64,000 nt of DNA, taken from contig NZ_LMKK01000001.1 in the NCBI RefSeq assembly GCF_001421485.1, forward strand, positions 749,717 through 813,716, in the 5' to 3' direction. A program made the position numbers and the translations under genes. Source of the stretch: Agreia sp. Leaf210. GTDB lineage: Bacteria; Actinomycetota; Actinomycetes; Actinomycetales; Microbacteriaceae. Shown in pieces: positions 52,555-62,909 of the stretch. The notes under the pieces were generated by a model. The model made no database searches and was not told where the DNA came from. It saw only the letters and a list, made by a program, of their open reading frames with translations. Numbering within the stretch: the first letter of the stretch is position 1; every line of letters starts with the position of its first letter.

Positions 52555-52998
52555 TCACGACGCGGCGAGAAACCTGCCGCGCTCTTCGATGAGGCGTCGC
52601 AGATAGGGGGCGAGCGCCACCCTCTCGACAATGCGACCCAGAGGCCCGAACGGCGCCGCGAACTCAAGGCGATCGATCATGACCGAGCCCCCTTCTGCCG
52701 GCTCGAAACGGTGCTCGTGCCGAAAGCTCGCGAACGGGCCCCGGGTCTGCTCGTCGACGAAACGGTGGGGAGCATCGAATTCGGTCACGGTGCTCGTCAG
52801 CCTGAAGACGATGCCGAAGTGCCGTGCGCTCCACGTGACGTCTTGCCCCAGACCGATGAGTCCGTCAGTCACCCCGGCCACGGCCTTCTCGCCTGAGGCG
52901 GCCTGTGACCGGGTGTGACTGTCGATGCTTCTCGCTAGATCGAACATCTCGGGCTCGGTCTTGGTCGAGCGCGTCACGCACTCGAACGAGACGACCAC
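52555..52998 (-). CDS. SRPBCC (START-fold, polyketide-cyclase-like) family protein
   Basis: A 147-aa SRPBCC protein. VVSFECVTRSTKTEPEMFDLARSID, DVTWSARHFGIVFRLTSTVTEFDAPHRFVDEQ (split) and DRLEFAAPFGPLGRIVERVALAPYLRRLIEERGRFL are typical of the ligand-binding SRPBCC group. GTG 52998 is 9 nt after the nrdF stop; it may be the last gene of the nrd operon or have its own start at TAGGTC, which overlaps the nrdF stop codon. Function unknown. Confidence 0.82.
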   Translation of the reverse strand: MVVSFECVTRSTKTEPEMFDLARSIDSHTRSQAASGEKAVAGVTDGLIGLGQDVTWSARHFGIVFRLTSTVTEFDAPHRFVDEQTRGPFASFRHEHRFEPAEGGSVMIDRLEFAAPFGPLGRIVERVALAPYLRRLIEERGRFLAAS

Positions 52999-53007
52999 GC
53001 GTCGGAC

Positions 53008-54036
<1,029 letters not shown>

Positions 54037-56205
54037 CTAGAGCGCGCAGCTCACGCAGCCTTCGATCTCGGTGCCCTCGAGGGCCATCTGGCGAAGACGG
54101 ATGTAGTAGATCGTCTTGATGCCCTTGCGCCACGCGTAGATCTGCGCCTTGTTGATGTCGCGGGTGGTCGCCGTGTCTTTGAAGAACAGCGTCAGCGAGA
54201 GGCCCTGGTCGACGTGCTGCGTTGCCGCGGCGTAAGTGTCGATGATCTTCTCGGCGCCGATCTCGTACGAGTCCTGGTAGTACTCCAGGTTGTCGTTCGT
54301 CATGAACGGAGCCGGGAAATACACGCGGCCCAGCTTGCCTTCCTTGCGGATCTCGATCTTCGCCGCGATCGGGTGGATCGATGCGGTGGAGTTGTTGATG
54401 TACGAGATCGAGCCGGTGGGCGGCACGGCCTGCAGGTTCTGGTTGTAGATGCCGTGCTCCATGACGGATGCCTTCAGCTGGTCCCAGTCGGCCTGCGTCG
54501 GGATGTGCACCCCGGCCGTGTCGAAGAGCTCGCGAACGCGGTCGGTGGCGGGCACCCACTCGGCGTCGGTGTACTTGTCGAAGAACGCGCCCGACGCGTA
54601 GGTCGAGTCCTCGAAGCCCTCGAACTTGACGCCGCGCTCGATCGCGATGGCGTTCGAGGCGCGCAGCGCGTGGAACAGCACCGTATAGAAGTAGATGTTC
54701 GTGAAGTCGATGCCCTCTTCGGAGCCGTAGAAGATGCGCTCACGGGCGAGGTAACCGTGCAGGTTCATCTGGCCGAGGCCGATGGCGTGCGACTTGTCGT
54801 TGCCGTCTTCGATGGAGCGCACCGACGTGATGTGGCTCATGTCGGAGACCGCGGAGAGCCCGCGGATCGCCGTCTCGACCGTGAGGCCGAAGTCGGGCGC
54901 ATCCATGGCCAGCGCGATGTTCATCGAGCCGAGGTTGCACGAGATGTCTTTGCCGATCGTGTCGTACGACAGATCTTCGTTGTACGTGGTCGGGGTGTTG
55001 ACCTGCAGGATCTCGGAGCACAGGTTCGACATGTTGATGCGGCCCTTGATGGGGTTCGCCGCATTCACGGTGTCTTCGAACATGATGTAGGGGTAACCCG
55101 ACTCGAACTGGATCTCGGCGATCGTCTGGAAGAAGTCGCGGGCCTTGATCTTGGTCTTCTTGATGCGCGAGTCGTCGACCATCTCGTGGTACTTCTCGCT
55201 CACCGAGATGTCACCGAAGGGCACACCGTAGACACGCTCCACGTCGTAGGGAGAGAAGAGGTACATGTCTTCTCCCTTCTTGGCGAGCTCGAAGGTGATG
55301 TCGGGAACCACGACGCCGAGGGAGAGCGTCTTGATGCGGATCTTCTCGTCGGCGTTCTCGCGCTTGGTGTCGAGGAAGCGCATGATGTCGGGGTGGTGGG
55401 CGTGCAGGTACACGGCACCGGCACCCTGACGGGCACCGAGCTGGTTGGCGTAGCTGAAGGAGTCTTCGAGCAGCTTCATCACGGGGATGATTCCCGAGGA
55501 CTGGTTCTCGATCTGCTTGATCGGCGCACCCGACTCACGGATGTTCGACAGCAGCAGGGCCACGCCGCCGCCGCGCTTCGAGAGCTGGAGGCTGGAGTTG
55601 ATTGCGCGGGAGATGGACTCCATGTTGTCTTCGATGCGAAGAAGGAAGCACGAGACGAGCTCGCCGCGCTGGGCCTTGCCCGTGTTGAGGAACGTGGGGG
55701 TCGCCGGCTGGAAGCGGCCGCCGAGGATCTCGTTGACGAGGTTGATCGCGAGCTGCTCGTTGCCGCCGGCAAGGCCGAGGGCCGTCATCACGACGCGGTC
55801 CTCGAAGCGCTCGAGGTAGCGCTTTCCGTCGAACGTCTTCAGCGTGTACGAGGTGTAGTACTTGAACGCGCCGAGGAAGGTGTCGAAGCGGAACTTCTTG
55901 GAGTAGGCGAGGTCGTTGAGCTTGGTGATGAACTCGAACGAGTACTGCTCGATGGTCGCGGCCTCGTAGTACTCCTTCTCGACGAGGTAGTCGAGGCGCT
56001 CGCGCAGCGAGTGGAAGAAGACCGTGTTCTGGTTGACGTGCTGCAGGAAGAACTCCCTGGCGGCCTCTTTGTCTTTGTCGAACTGGATCTCGCCGTTCGG
56101 GCCGTAGAGGTTCAGCATCGCGTTCAGCGAGTGGTAATCCATCTGCACCTGACCCGGGGTCTCGATGCGGTTGTGCTCTACTGCTGTTGCTGCGGGGACG
56201 TCCAA
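54037..56205 (-). CDS. nrdE: Class Ib ribonucleotide reductase large subunit
   Basis: Catalytic subunit reducing ribonucleoside diphosphates. [24 protein letters not shown], the active-site [29 protein letters not shown] (radical-site NxCxE) and the C-terminal GCVSCAL redox pair are all present. Start is uncertain. TTG 56205 (GGAAG upstream) gives 722 aa and overlaps nrdI by 28 nt. ATG 56142 gives 701 aa. High-GC third positions upstream of 56142 in [13 protein letters not shown] favour the longer form. No activity (ATP-cone) domain is present, as expected for class Ib. Confidence 0.95.
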   Translation of the reverse strand: MDVPAATAVEHNRIETPGQVQMDYHSLNAMLNLYGPNGEIQFDKDKEAAREFFLQHVNQNTVFFHSLRERLDYLVEKEYYEAATIEQYSFEFITKLNDLAYSKKFRFDTFLGAFKYYTSYTLKTFDGKRYLERFEDRVVMTALGLAGGNEQLAINLVNEILGGRFQPATPTFLNTGKAQRGELVSCFLLRIEDNMESISRAINSSLQLSKRGGGVALLLSNIRESGAPIKQIENQSSGIIPVMKLLEDSFSYANQLGARQGAGAVYLHAHHPDIMRFLDTKRENADEKIRIKTLSLGVVVPDITFELAKKGEDMYLFSPYDVERVYGVPFGDISVSEKYHEMVDDSRIKKTKIKARDFFQTIAEIQFESGYPYIMFEDTVNAANPIKGRINMSNLCSEILQVNTPTTYNEDLSYDTIGKDISCNLGSMNIALAMDAPDFGLTVETAIRGLSAVSDMSHITSVRSIEDGNDKSHAIGLGQMNLHGYLARERIFYGSEEGIDFTNIYFYTVLFHALRASNAIAIERGVKFEGFEDSTYASGAFFDKYTDAEWVPATDRVRELFDTAGVHIPTQADWDQLKASVMEHGIYNQNLQAVPPTGSISYINNSTASIHPIAAKIEIRKEGKLGRVYFPAPFMTNDNLEYYQDSYEIGAEKIIDTYAAATQHVDQGLSLTLFFKDTATTRDINKAQIYAWRKGIKTIYYIRLRQMALEGTEIEGCVSCAL

Positions 56206-56627
56206 AACGCTTCCAATCCTTCGTGGACGGCGGTGACGTCGTCCGGGGTTCCGAATACTTCGAATCTGTAGAGGTGGGGAACTGCGCACTTGCGGGAGAC
56301 GATGTCTCCCGCTTTGCAGAAGGCTTCACCGAAGTTGGTGTTGCCGGCGGAGATCACTCCGCGGATGAGGGATCGGTTGTTCTCGACGTTGAGAAACGAG
56401 ATCACCTGCTTGGGAACCGCCCCACCCTCGGTGCCCCCACCATAGGTGGGGAGCACGAGGACGTAGGGTTCGGTGGCCATCAGTCTCGGCTGCCACTTGT
56501 GCAGTGGGATGCGATCGGCTGGCATCCCGAGCTTCTCGATGAAACGGTGGGTGTTGCCCGACACCGACGAGAAGTAGACCAGGTTCGACAGGGTGGGGAT
56601 CGTGTCGACCACCGCTGCGAGTGACAC
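56178..56627 (-). CDS. nrdI: NrdI flavodoxin-like protein
   Basis: A 149-aa flavodoxin-like protein that activates the dimanganese cofactor of Nrd[21 protein letters not shown] is the FMN phosphate loop and [21 protein letters not shown] is the hallmark. GTG 56627 is 7 nt after the nrdH stop; GTG codons further in are possible starts. The end overlaps the likely nrdE start. Second gene of nrdHIEF. Confidence 0.94.
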   Translation of the reverse strand: MSLAAVVDTIPTLSNLVYFSSVSGNTHRFIEKLGMPADRIPLHKWQPRLMATEPYVLVLPTYGGGTEGGAVPKQVISFLNVENNRSLIRGVISAGNTNFGEAFCKAGDIVSRKCAVPHLYRFEVFGTPDDVTAVHEGLEAFWTSPQQQQ

Positions 56628-56634
56628 GGGGTGA

Positions 56635-56868
56635 CTAGCCGGCGAGACGGGCCAGCTCATCGATCTTGTCGGGGCGGAATCCCGACCAGTGGTCGTTGTC
56701 GGTGATGACGACGGGCGCCTGCAGGTAGCCCAGCTCCTTGACGGCGGCCAGGGCCTTCTCGTCGACCGACACGTCGAAGATCTCGTACTCGAGGCCCTTG
56801 TTCTCGAGGGCACGGTAGGTGGCCGTGCACTGCACGCAGGAGGGCTTCGTGTAAACCGTGATTGCCAT
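56635..56868 (-). CDS. nrdH: Glutaredoxin-like protein NrdH
   Basis: A 77-aa redoxin that donates electrons to NrdE. The active site is CVQC at residues 11-14 in [16 protein letters not shown], and WSGFRPDKI near residue 61 is the NrdH signature, which enables reduction by thioredoxin reductase. ATG 56868 follows GAAAGGCGCATTTCC. First gene of nrdHIEF, downstream of putative NrdR and DnaA sites. Confidence 0.97.
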   Translation of the reverse strand: MAITVYTKPSCVQCTATYRALENKGLEYEIFDVSVDEKALAAVKELGYLQAPVVITDNDHWSGFRPDKIDELARLAG

Positions 56869-56978
56869 GGAAATGCGCCTTTCAGACGAAGAAGGTGGGT
56901 GGACTGTTCTGTATTGGTTTCAGTGCTGGCGAGGTGAATATCGGACCGTTGGGCCCCGTCACCGTGCCGGGAGTTCAA

Positions 56979-57024
56979 TACTACATATAGGGATGGGTCT
57001 CTTCGAGTGCCACTAGATGAAGTG
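56979..57024. promoter_or_regulatory. Probable NrdR box pair upstream of nrdH
   Basis: TACTACATATAGGG (56979-56992) and CACTAGATGAAGTG (57011-57024) match each other at 9 of 14 positions and start 32 bp apart, three helical turns. NrdR boxes (consensus near ACACTATATATTGTGT) typically occur in pairs at about this spacing before nrd genes. The nrdR gene is not in this window. Confidence 0.6.
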
Positions 57025-57038
57025 TTACACCCGTGTAA

Positions 57039-57127
57039 TTCTCCACAAGGAGTGCACATGGTTATCAACCGTTTGTCCACAAGAAAAATGCCTGGAATCC
57101 ACGGTTGATCTCATCCGTTGTGGATAA
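57039..57127. promoter_or_regulatory. Cluster of DnaA-box-like 9-mers upstream of nrdHIEF
   Basis: TTCTCCACA (57039-57047, 8/9 to TTRTCCACA), TTATCAACC (57062-57070, 7/9), TTGTCCACA (57073-57081, 9/9) and, on the minus strand, TTATCCACA (57119-57127, 9/9). They lie in an AT-rich stretch between nrdH and the APC gene. Confidence 0.55.
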
Positions 57128-57165
57128 CTCGGCGTACGAAAAACTTTCCAAAAAAGATGCGGCGT

Positions 57166-58581
57166 TCAGCGCCCTCGGCGTGTCGCGTCGGGTGTCCTCG
57201 ACCGCGACTTCACAAGGCGACCGATAGCCCACAGAACGACTCCGACACCGAGTAGAACCCCGGCGATCTCGTACTGCTCGACGGGTCTGCCCGACGACCA
57301 CGGCAGCACCAGGTAGATGCACACGATCACGCCGAGCACGGGGAGCGCGGTGGGCGCGGTGAAGTGCTCGTGGTCGACTTTCTCGCGCCGCAGCACGAGC
57401 ACGCTCACGTTGACCAGAGCGAAGACGGCGAGCAGCAGGAGCGAGGTCGTGCCGCCGAGGAGGATGACGAGCGGGTTCTTCGGGTCTATCGAAACGTACG
57501 CGGTGAGCGCGAGTGCGATGCCCGTGGTGAAGAGGATCGCCGCGAACGGAGTCTGCCGCTTGCTGTGCACCTTCGACAGGAACGAGGGAAGCACACCCCT
57601 CTTGCTCATGCCGTAGAGCAGCCTGCTCGCCATCATCATGTTGATCAGGGCACTGTTGCCCACGGCGAACAGCGAGATGAACGGAATCAGCGCCGAGATG
57701 GGAAAGTCGGGGGCCGCGGTCTGCACGACGGTGACCAGCGGGGTGTCGTTGCCGGCCAGCTCGCCGACGGGAACCACGGCGACGGCGATGATCGCCACGG
57801 TCACATAGACGATCGCCGTGATGGTGAGCCCCGACAGCAGTGCCCTCGGAAAGATGCGGCTCGGGTTCTTCACCTCTTCGACCATGTTGACCGAATCCTC
57901 GAAACCGACCATCGCGAAGAACGCCAGCGATGTCGCGGTGCTGATCGCCAGGAAGATGCTCTTGTCCTCCGGAGTGTCGAACGCGACCACCCGCGAGAAG
58001 TCGGCGTTGCCGCCGAAGATGGCGAAGCATCCGATGAGGATCACGAGCAGCAGCCCGGACAGCTCGACCAGCGTGAGCACCACGTTGAGCCCGACGCTCT
58101 CGGCCACGCCCCGCAGATTCACGGCCATGATCAGCAGCATGAAGAGCAACGCGACGACCAGCAGGATGCCGGGGTTCGTGCTGTCAAGGCCGAAGCCGGT
58201 GGCGAAGTTGCTCGCGAACGCGCCGGATGCGGCGGAGGCTGAGGTGAGCCCCGAGCACATCACGGTGAAGCACACGATGAACGTCGCGAAATGGATGCCG
58301 AAGGCCTTGTGCACGTAGAGCGCCGCTCCGGCGGCCTGAGGATACTTGCCCACCAGCTCGAGGTAGGAGCATGCGGTCAGCAGGGCCACGCCGAAGGCGA
58401 CGAGGAAGGGGAGCCAGGCCGCTCCCCCGACCTCGGCCGCCACCTGTCCGGTCAGGGCATAGATGCCGGTGCCGAGGATGTCTCCGACGATGAAGAGGAG
58501 GAGCAGCTTGGGGCCCATGACCCGCTTGAGCTCTGACGGCTGCGACTGCTCGGAGTCACTCGCCTTCTCGTCGATCGTCAT
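57166..58581 (-). CDS. APC-family amino acid permease
   Basis: A 471-aa amino acid/polyamine/organocation transporter with about 12 TM helices. KRVMGPKLLLLFIVGDILGTGIYALTG contains the TM1 GxG substrate motif; GFEDSVNMVEEVKNPSRIFPRALLSG is a characteristic loop. ATG 58581 follows GGGCGGTGGATC. It is monocistronic between mesD and the nrd promoter. Specificity cannot be deduced. Confidence 0.9.
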   Translation of the reverse strand: MTIDEKASDSEQSQPSELKRVMGPKLLLLFIVGDILGTGIYALTGQVAAEVGGAAWLPFLVAFGVALLTACSYLELVGKYPQAAGAALYVHKAFGIHFATFIVCFTVMCSGLTSASAASGAFASNFATGFGLDSTNPGILLVVALLFMLLIMAVNLRGVAESVGLNVVLTLVELSGLLLVILIGCFAIFGGNADFSRVVAFDTPEDKSIFLAISTATSLAFFAMVGFEDSVNMVEEVKNPSRIFPRALLSGLTITAIVYVTVAIIAVAVVPVGELAGNDTPLVTVVQTAAPDFPISALIPFISLFAVGNSALINMMMASRLLYGMSKRGVLPSFLSKVHSKRQTPFAAILFTTGIALALTAYVSIDPKNPLVILLGGTTSLLLLAVFALVNVSVLVLRREKVDHEHFTAPTALPVLGVIVCIYLVLPWSSGRPVEQYEIAGVLLGVGVVLWAIGRLVKSRSRTPDATRRGR

Positions 58582-58650
58582 GATCCACCGCCCCTCTGCC
58601 CCCAGCCTGCACCCGAGACAGGGCCGCGGTCTAGCCCCGACGGCGCGCGG

Positions 58651-59679
58651 CTACGCCGAGAGCTCGCCCCGCAGCAGGGCCGCGCCCGCGCCCAGAGCCC
58701 CGAGCTTCGCGCGGGCGACGCTTCGAGGCAGGGGCGCCATGCCGCAGTTCGTCGAGGGGTAGAGCTTGTCGGCATCGACGAACTGAAGCGCCCGCTGCAG
58801 GGTGCTGGCGACTTCTTCGGGCGTCTCGATGGTGGATGACGCCACGTCGATGGCCCCGACCATCACCTTCTTGCCGCGGATGAGCTCGATGAGATCCATC
58901 GGCACGTGGGAGTTGTGGCACTCGAGCGAGACGATGTCGATGTCGGAGGCCTGGATCTTGGGGAAGATCCCCTCGTATTCACGCCACTCCGCGCCCAGGG
59001 TCTCCTTCCAGTCGGTGTTGGCCTTGATGCCGTAGCCGTAGCAGACGTGCACCGCGGTCTCGCAGGTGAGCCCCTCGATGGCTTTCTCGAGAACCGCGAC
59101 GCCCCAGTCGTTCACCTCGTCGAAGAAGACGTTGAATGCGGGCTCGTCGAACTGGATGATGTCGACCCCCGCGGCCTGCAACTCCCTGGCCTCCTGGTTG
59201 AGGATCGTGGCGAACTCCCACGCCAGCTTCTCGCGGCTCTTGTAATGAGCGTCGTAGAGGGTGTCGACCATGGTCATGGGGCCGGGTAGCGCCCACTTGA
59301 TGGGCTGATCGGTCTGCTCTCGAAGGAATCGAGCGTCGTCGACGAACACCGGCTTGTCGCGGGTGACGGCCCCGACGACGGTCGGAACGGAGGCGTCGTA
59401 GCGATCGCGGATCCTCACCGTCTCGCGCTTCTCGAAATCCACTCCGCCGAGGTGCTCGATGAAGGTGGTGACGAAGTGCTGCCGGGTCTGCTCGCCGTCG
59501 CTGACGATGTCGATGCCCGACTGCCGCTGATCCTCCAGCGACAGGCGCAGCGCATCGTGCGTACCCTCCACCAGCTCGTCACCGCTCAGCTTCCACGGAG
59601 ACCAGAGCGTCTCGGGTTGGGCGAGCCACGAGGGCTTCGGCAGGCTTCCAGCGGTCGTCGTGGGGAGAAGCGTGTTCAC
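58651..59679 (-). CDS. mesD: Folate-independent methionine synthase, core-MetE type (MesD-like)
   Basis: A 342-aa protein equal to the C-terminal catalytic half of cobalamin-independent methionine synthase. Zinc ligands appear in VHVCYGYGIK (His/Cys), VSLECHNSHVPMDL (Glu) and PSTNCGMAPLPRSVARAKL (Cys). The N-terminal folate-binding half of MetE is missing. Together with the DUF1852 gene upstream it matches the MesD/MesX pair, reported to make methionine from homocysteine without a folate methyl donor; the natural methyl donor is uncertain. GTG 59679 overlaps the mesX stop (GTGA) and follows GGGAGCACGG. Confidence 0.88.
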   Translation of the reverse strand: MNTLLPTTTAGSLPKPSWLAQPETLWSPWKLSGDELVEGTHDALRLSLEDQRQSGIDIVSDGEQTRQHFVTTFIEHLGGVDFEKRETVRIRDRYDASVPTVVGAVTRDKPVFVDDARFLREQTDQPIKWALPGPMTMVDTLYDAHYKSREKLAWEFATILNQEARELQAAGVDIIQFDEPAFNVFFDEVNDWGVAVLEKAIEGLTCETAVHVCYGYGIKANTDWKETLGAEWREYEGIFPKIQASDIDIVSLECHNSHVPMDLIELIRGKKVMVGAIDVASSTIETPEEVASTLQRALQFVDADKLYPSTNCGMAPLPRSVARAKLGALGAGAALLRGELSA

Positions 59680-60686
59680 GACCGTGCTCCCTTCAGATCG
59701 GCGTGATGGCGAGCGGCGTCGGTCGACCAGCTCTCGAGGATGGTCTTGTAGGGCTTCATGAAGTGCTCCTCGGCGAATCGGCCCTGCTCGAGCGCCAGCC
59801 GACTGCGCTCCTCTCGGTCGTAGACGATCGCCGTCGTCGAGAAGCTGGGGTTCGTGAGACTCGGCTGATAGCTCGCCCCGGCTGCGGAGTGGGCGTTGTA
59901 GATCTCCGGACGGTAGATCTTCTGGAAGGTCTCCATCGTGCTGATCGTCGCCGCCAGTTCGAGGTCGGTGTAGTCGTTCTGCAGATCGCCCAGGTGGTAG
60001 AAGGCCAGAGGGGCCACGCCGTTCGGCGGCATGAAGAAGCGCACCCCCAAGCCCATCTTCTCGAAGTAGGCGTCGGTCAACGAGTACTCGCTCTGGCGGT
60101 ATTCGACACCCAGAATCGGATGCTGGTTCTCGGTGCGCGAGTAGGTCTTGCTACTCGAGACGCTCAGGCAGATGACGGGCGGCTTGCCGAACCGCTCAGC
60201 GTAGGCATCGGAGTGCAGAAAGCTCTTGAACAGATTGCCGTGCAGCTCGCCGAACCCCTGCGGCAGCCCCTCGGCCGAGGGCTTCGCGGCGTGGGCGGGC
60301 AGCACGATGCTGAAGTCGTAGTCCCGCACGTACGACGAGAAGTTGTTGCCCACGATGCCCTCGACGCGTTCACCGGAGCGGCGGTCGACGACGGTGGTCT
60401 GCAGCACCTCGATCAGCGGCACCGCGTCGCGGAGTGCTCCGCCGTCGATATCGACGCTCACAGAGATAATGTCGAGCTCGACCGAGTATCGCCCGCCGTC
60501 TTCGTCGTCACCGCGAACGAGTCCGTTGAAACGATCGTCGATCATCGTGAACGTACTGCGCAGATTCTGCAGCCGACTCTCTCCGCGAGCGAGGTTGGCG
60601 AAGTTGGTCGTGATGCGGGTGGAGGCCAGGGGGCTGTAGTCCTCGTCGAAACGAGTGGTTTCGATCGAGAAGGCGACGTTCGTCAT
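59676..60686 (-). CDS. mesX: DUF1852 protein MesX, partner of MesD
   Basis: A 336-aa DUF1852 protein. MTNVAFSIETTRFDEDY is the family start, and FANLARGESRLQNLRSTFTMIDDRFN plus QHPILGVEYRQSEYSLTDAYFEKMGL and PEIYNAHSAAGASYQPSLTNPSFSTTAIVYDRE (long blocks) are strongly conserved. DUF1852 has been shown to be needed for MesD-type methionine synthesis; its chemistry is not known to me. ATG 60686 overlaps a 23-codon leader ORF (ATGA), and its stop overlaps mesD. Confidence 0.9.
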   Translation of the reverse strand: MTNVAFSIETTRFDEDYSPLASTRITTNFANLARGESRLQNLRSTFTMIDDRFNGLVRGDDEDGGRYSVELDIISVSVDIDGGALRDAVPLIEVLQTTVVDRRSGERVEGIVGNNFSSYVRDYDFSIVLPAHAAKPSAEGLPQGFGELHGNLFKSFLHSDAYAERFGKPPVICLSVSSSKTYSRTENQHPILGVEYRQSEYSLTDAYFEKMGLGVRFFMPPNGVAPLAFYHLGDLQNDYTDLELAATISTMETFQKIYRPEIYNAHSAAGASYQPSLTNPSFSTTAIVYDREERSRLALEQGRFAEEHFMKPYKTILESWSTDAARHHADLKGARS

Positions 60687-60754
60687 CGACAGGACTCCGT
60701 GCCGGAGAGAACGATGTATGCGCCGCTGAGGCGAGCGTTCGTGATGGTGACCAT
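60683..60754 (-). CDS. 23-residue leader peptide ORF coupled to mesX
   Basis: ATG 60754 follows GAGGAG at about 9-nt spacing and opens a 23-codon ORF beginning MVTITNARLSGAYIVLSG and ending TESCR, whose TGA overlaps the mesX ATG (ATGA). Good ribosome binding site plus exact coupling suggest it is translated. A cysteine stands next to last, so ribosome-mediated cysteine sensing is conceivable. It is a possible regulatory leader or just a coupling device. Confidence 0.5.
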   Translation of the reverse strand: MVTITNARLSGAYIVLSGTESCR

Positions 60755-60926
60755 GGCGGTGTGCTCCTCGAATGGGGAAGCCGCGATGGCGCGACTCCAC
60801 GGATGGCGATGTCGCAGGCGTGTCCCCGATCGGGACGCGAGGCTTCGTTTGCGCACTGCCCTAGCAGGCTACGACAGCGTCGATCGATCGAGCGCAGCAT
60901 GACCTCACGTTACGTACGGGCCTGCC

Positions 60927-62900
60927 TCAGCCCTCGATCTGCAGCACGGGAACGTCGACCGGAACGAAGCCCATGACCTGCCCGTAGAACGACAGCTCGG
61001 CCTCGGTGGCCGAGATGATGGTGGATGCGCGCCGGAAGCCGTGCGACTCGCCCTCGTAGGCGAGGTACGCGTGCCTCAGGCCCTTCGCCTCGAGCGCGTC
61101 TCTGAAGCGCTCGGCCTGCGAGGGAGGAACGATCTCGTCGTCGAGGCCCTGCAGCAGCAGCACCGGGCACGACAGCCCATCGACGTTGTTCAGTGGCGCT
61201 CTCTGCTCGTACAGGTCTGCCGCCTCGGGCAGTGGACCGACCAGCCCGTCGAGGTAGCGCGACTCGAAGTCGTGCGTCTCGGCCGCGAACAGGGTGAGCT
61301 CGGCCACCCCGAAGTAGGAGGCGCCGCAGGCGAAGACGTCGGATTGCGTCAGCGAGGCCAGCACTGTCCACCCGCCGGCTGAGCCACCGCGGATCGCCAG
61401 GCGGTCGCCGTCGGCGATGCCCGCCTCAGCAAGCCCGCGTACCGCGGCGACCGTGTCGTCGACATCCACGATGCCCCACTGCCCGCGCAGGCGGTCGCGG
61501 TACGCGCGCCCGTAGCCGGTGGATCCGCCGTAGTTGATGTCGACGACGCCGATTCCCCGCGACGTGAAGTAGGCGATCGCGGGGTTCACCGCGGGCACGG
61601 TGCGACTCGTCGGGCCCCCGTGCACGAAGGCCACGAAGGGCGGCCGCTCGCCATCGGGAGCCGCGAAGTCGGGGTTCGCCGGCTCGTACACGAAGGTGTG
61701 CACCGGCCGCTCGTCGGTTCCGAAGGTGCGGGCGACGGCCGTCGGCAGATACGCCGTGTCGGGCAGGTCGTCGACAGTCAGCTTGTTATCAACAGAGAGT
61801 CGGATGTCTCGGAGCGCGAGAGTCTGCAGGTCGAGTTCTCGAAGCCCCGACGCCAGAACGGCGCTGCCGCCCGTGACGAGGACGCGATCTCCGCGACGGG
61901 CGCCGAACGAGAGGGAGTCGATCTCGAGAGGCAGCTCGGTGAGCTCGCCCGTCGGCACATCGAGGATCGCGGCCTGGTCTGTGCCGAAGGTGCGCACCGT
62001 GAGCAAGCGGTCGTCATCGAGCACCGAGTACCAGGTCGTGCCCAGCATCCAGAGCGCGCCGCCGAAGTCGAACTCCGCCGCGTGCAGGGGGCGCAGCTCG
62101 GCGTCTGCGAGCTCGACGAGGTAGAGGTTCCACCAGCCGGTGCGGTCGCTGATCACGAAGAGGGCGTCGTCGCCGCGCCACTCCGGCTGCAGCACCGACT
62201 CGGTGGTGCTGCCCGCCAGGGTGCGCCACTCGCGCACCTGCCCGCCCTCGTCGAGCTGGCCGACCCTCAACTCCGTGCCGTCCCACGGCATCTGGGGGTG
62301 CTCCCAAGCGATCCAGGCGAGCTTCGTGCCGTCGGGAGAGATGCGCGGCGACGCGACGAAGTGCGAGCCCGAGACGATCGAACGGATGCGCCCGGCGTCG
62401 TGCGCCGCGCTGCCGTCGAGCGGTATCGCGACGATGTCGCGGGAGAGGCCGGCCTCGCCGTGCGTCTCGCGAACCGCGATGATCTCGGCGCCGCGCTGCT
62501 GCAACTCCGCGAACCGCATTCCGAGCCCCTCGGGCGTCAGCGCGTGCGGAACGGCGTCGACCGTGTCGACATCGAGCCGGTAGACGCGCTGATCGTCGAA
62601 GTTCGCGAAGACGAGAACAGCCGGCCCGTCGGCGAGACCGGTCACGGTCCACGCTCCCCCGCCATATTCGTGCACTCGGGTGCGGGCGTTGAAGGGAGCG
62701 GGCAGCACGTCGATCGGTTCGCCGTCTGCACCGGCGCGACGAATCGAGAGGCGTCCGCCCTCTGTGGGCCGCAGTTCCTGCCACCAGACCTCGTCGCCGG
62801 CGTAGGCTCCGCCGCCGACCGGATGGCCCGAACTCGCGAGGGATTCGGCGCTGATCGGCGAGGTCCAGGTTCCGTACGGGGCGATGCGGGAGTCGGTCAT
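60927..62900 (-). CDS. S9-family prolyl oligopeptidase
   Basis: A 657-aa serine peptidase. An N-terminal seven-bladed-propeller-like region (residues 1-390; SPISAESLASSGHPVGGGAYAGD at the start) is followed by an alpha/beta-hydrolase domain. The nucleophile is Ser about 508 in RGGSAGGWTVLASL, Asp about 588 in GLDDEIVPPSQ and His about 618 in EGESHGFRR. HGGPTSRTVPAVNPAIAYFTSRGIGVVDINYGGSTGYGRAYR is typical of actinobacterial S9 peptidases. ATG 62900 has TAGCGT 6 nt upstream, overlapping the DedA stop codon. No signal peptide, so cytoplasmic. Confidence 0.92.
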   Translation of the reverse strand: MTDSRIAPYGTWTSPISAESLASSGHPVGGGAYAGDEVWWQELRPTEGGRLSIRRAGADGEPIDVLPAPFNARTRVHEYGGGAWTVTGLADGPAVLVFANFDDQRVYRLDVDTVDAVPHALTPEGLGMRFAELQQRGAEIIAVRETHGEAGLSRDIVAIPLDGSAAHDAGRIRSIVSGSHFVASPRISPDGTKLAWIAWEHPQMPWDGTELRVGQLDEGGQVREWRTLAGSTTESVLQPEWRGDDALFVISDRTGWWNLYLVELADAELRPLHAAEFDFGGALWMLGTTWYSVLDDDRLLTVRTFGTDQAAILDVPTGELTELPLEIDSLSFGARRGDRVLVTGGSAVLASGLRELDLQTLALRDIRLSVDNKLTVDDLPDTAYLPTAVARTFGTDERPVHTFVYEPANPDFAAPDGERPPFVAFVHGGPTSRTVPAVNPAIAYFTSRGIGVVDINYGGSTGYGRAYRDRLRGQWGIVDVDDTVAAVRGLAEAGIADGDRLAIRGGSAGGWTVLASLTQSDVFACGASYFGVAELTLFAAETHDFESRYLDGLVGPLPEAADLYEQRAPLNNVDGLSCPVLLLQGLDDEIVPPSQAERFRDALEAKGLRHAYLAYEGESHGFRRASTIISATEAELSFYGQVMGFVPVDVPVLQIEG

Positions 62901-62909
62901 GCGCCCACG

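Noticed and set aside
57039-57127. Chromosomal origin of replication
   Set aside because: DnaA boxes are present, but dnaA, dnaN, recF and gyrB are not nearby, and the AT-rich stretch is short; promoter regulation is more likely.
60755-60926. SAM-type riboswitch before mesX
   Set aside because: I compared the leader with SAM-IV and S-box cores from memory and could not find the conserved pieces; a covariance-model search would settle it.
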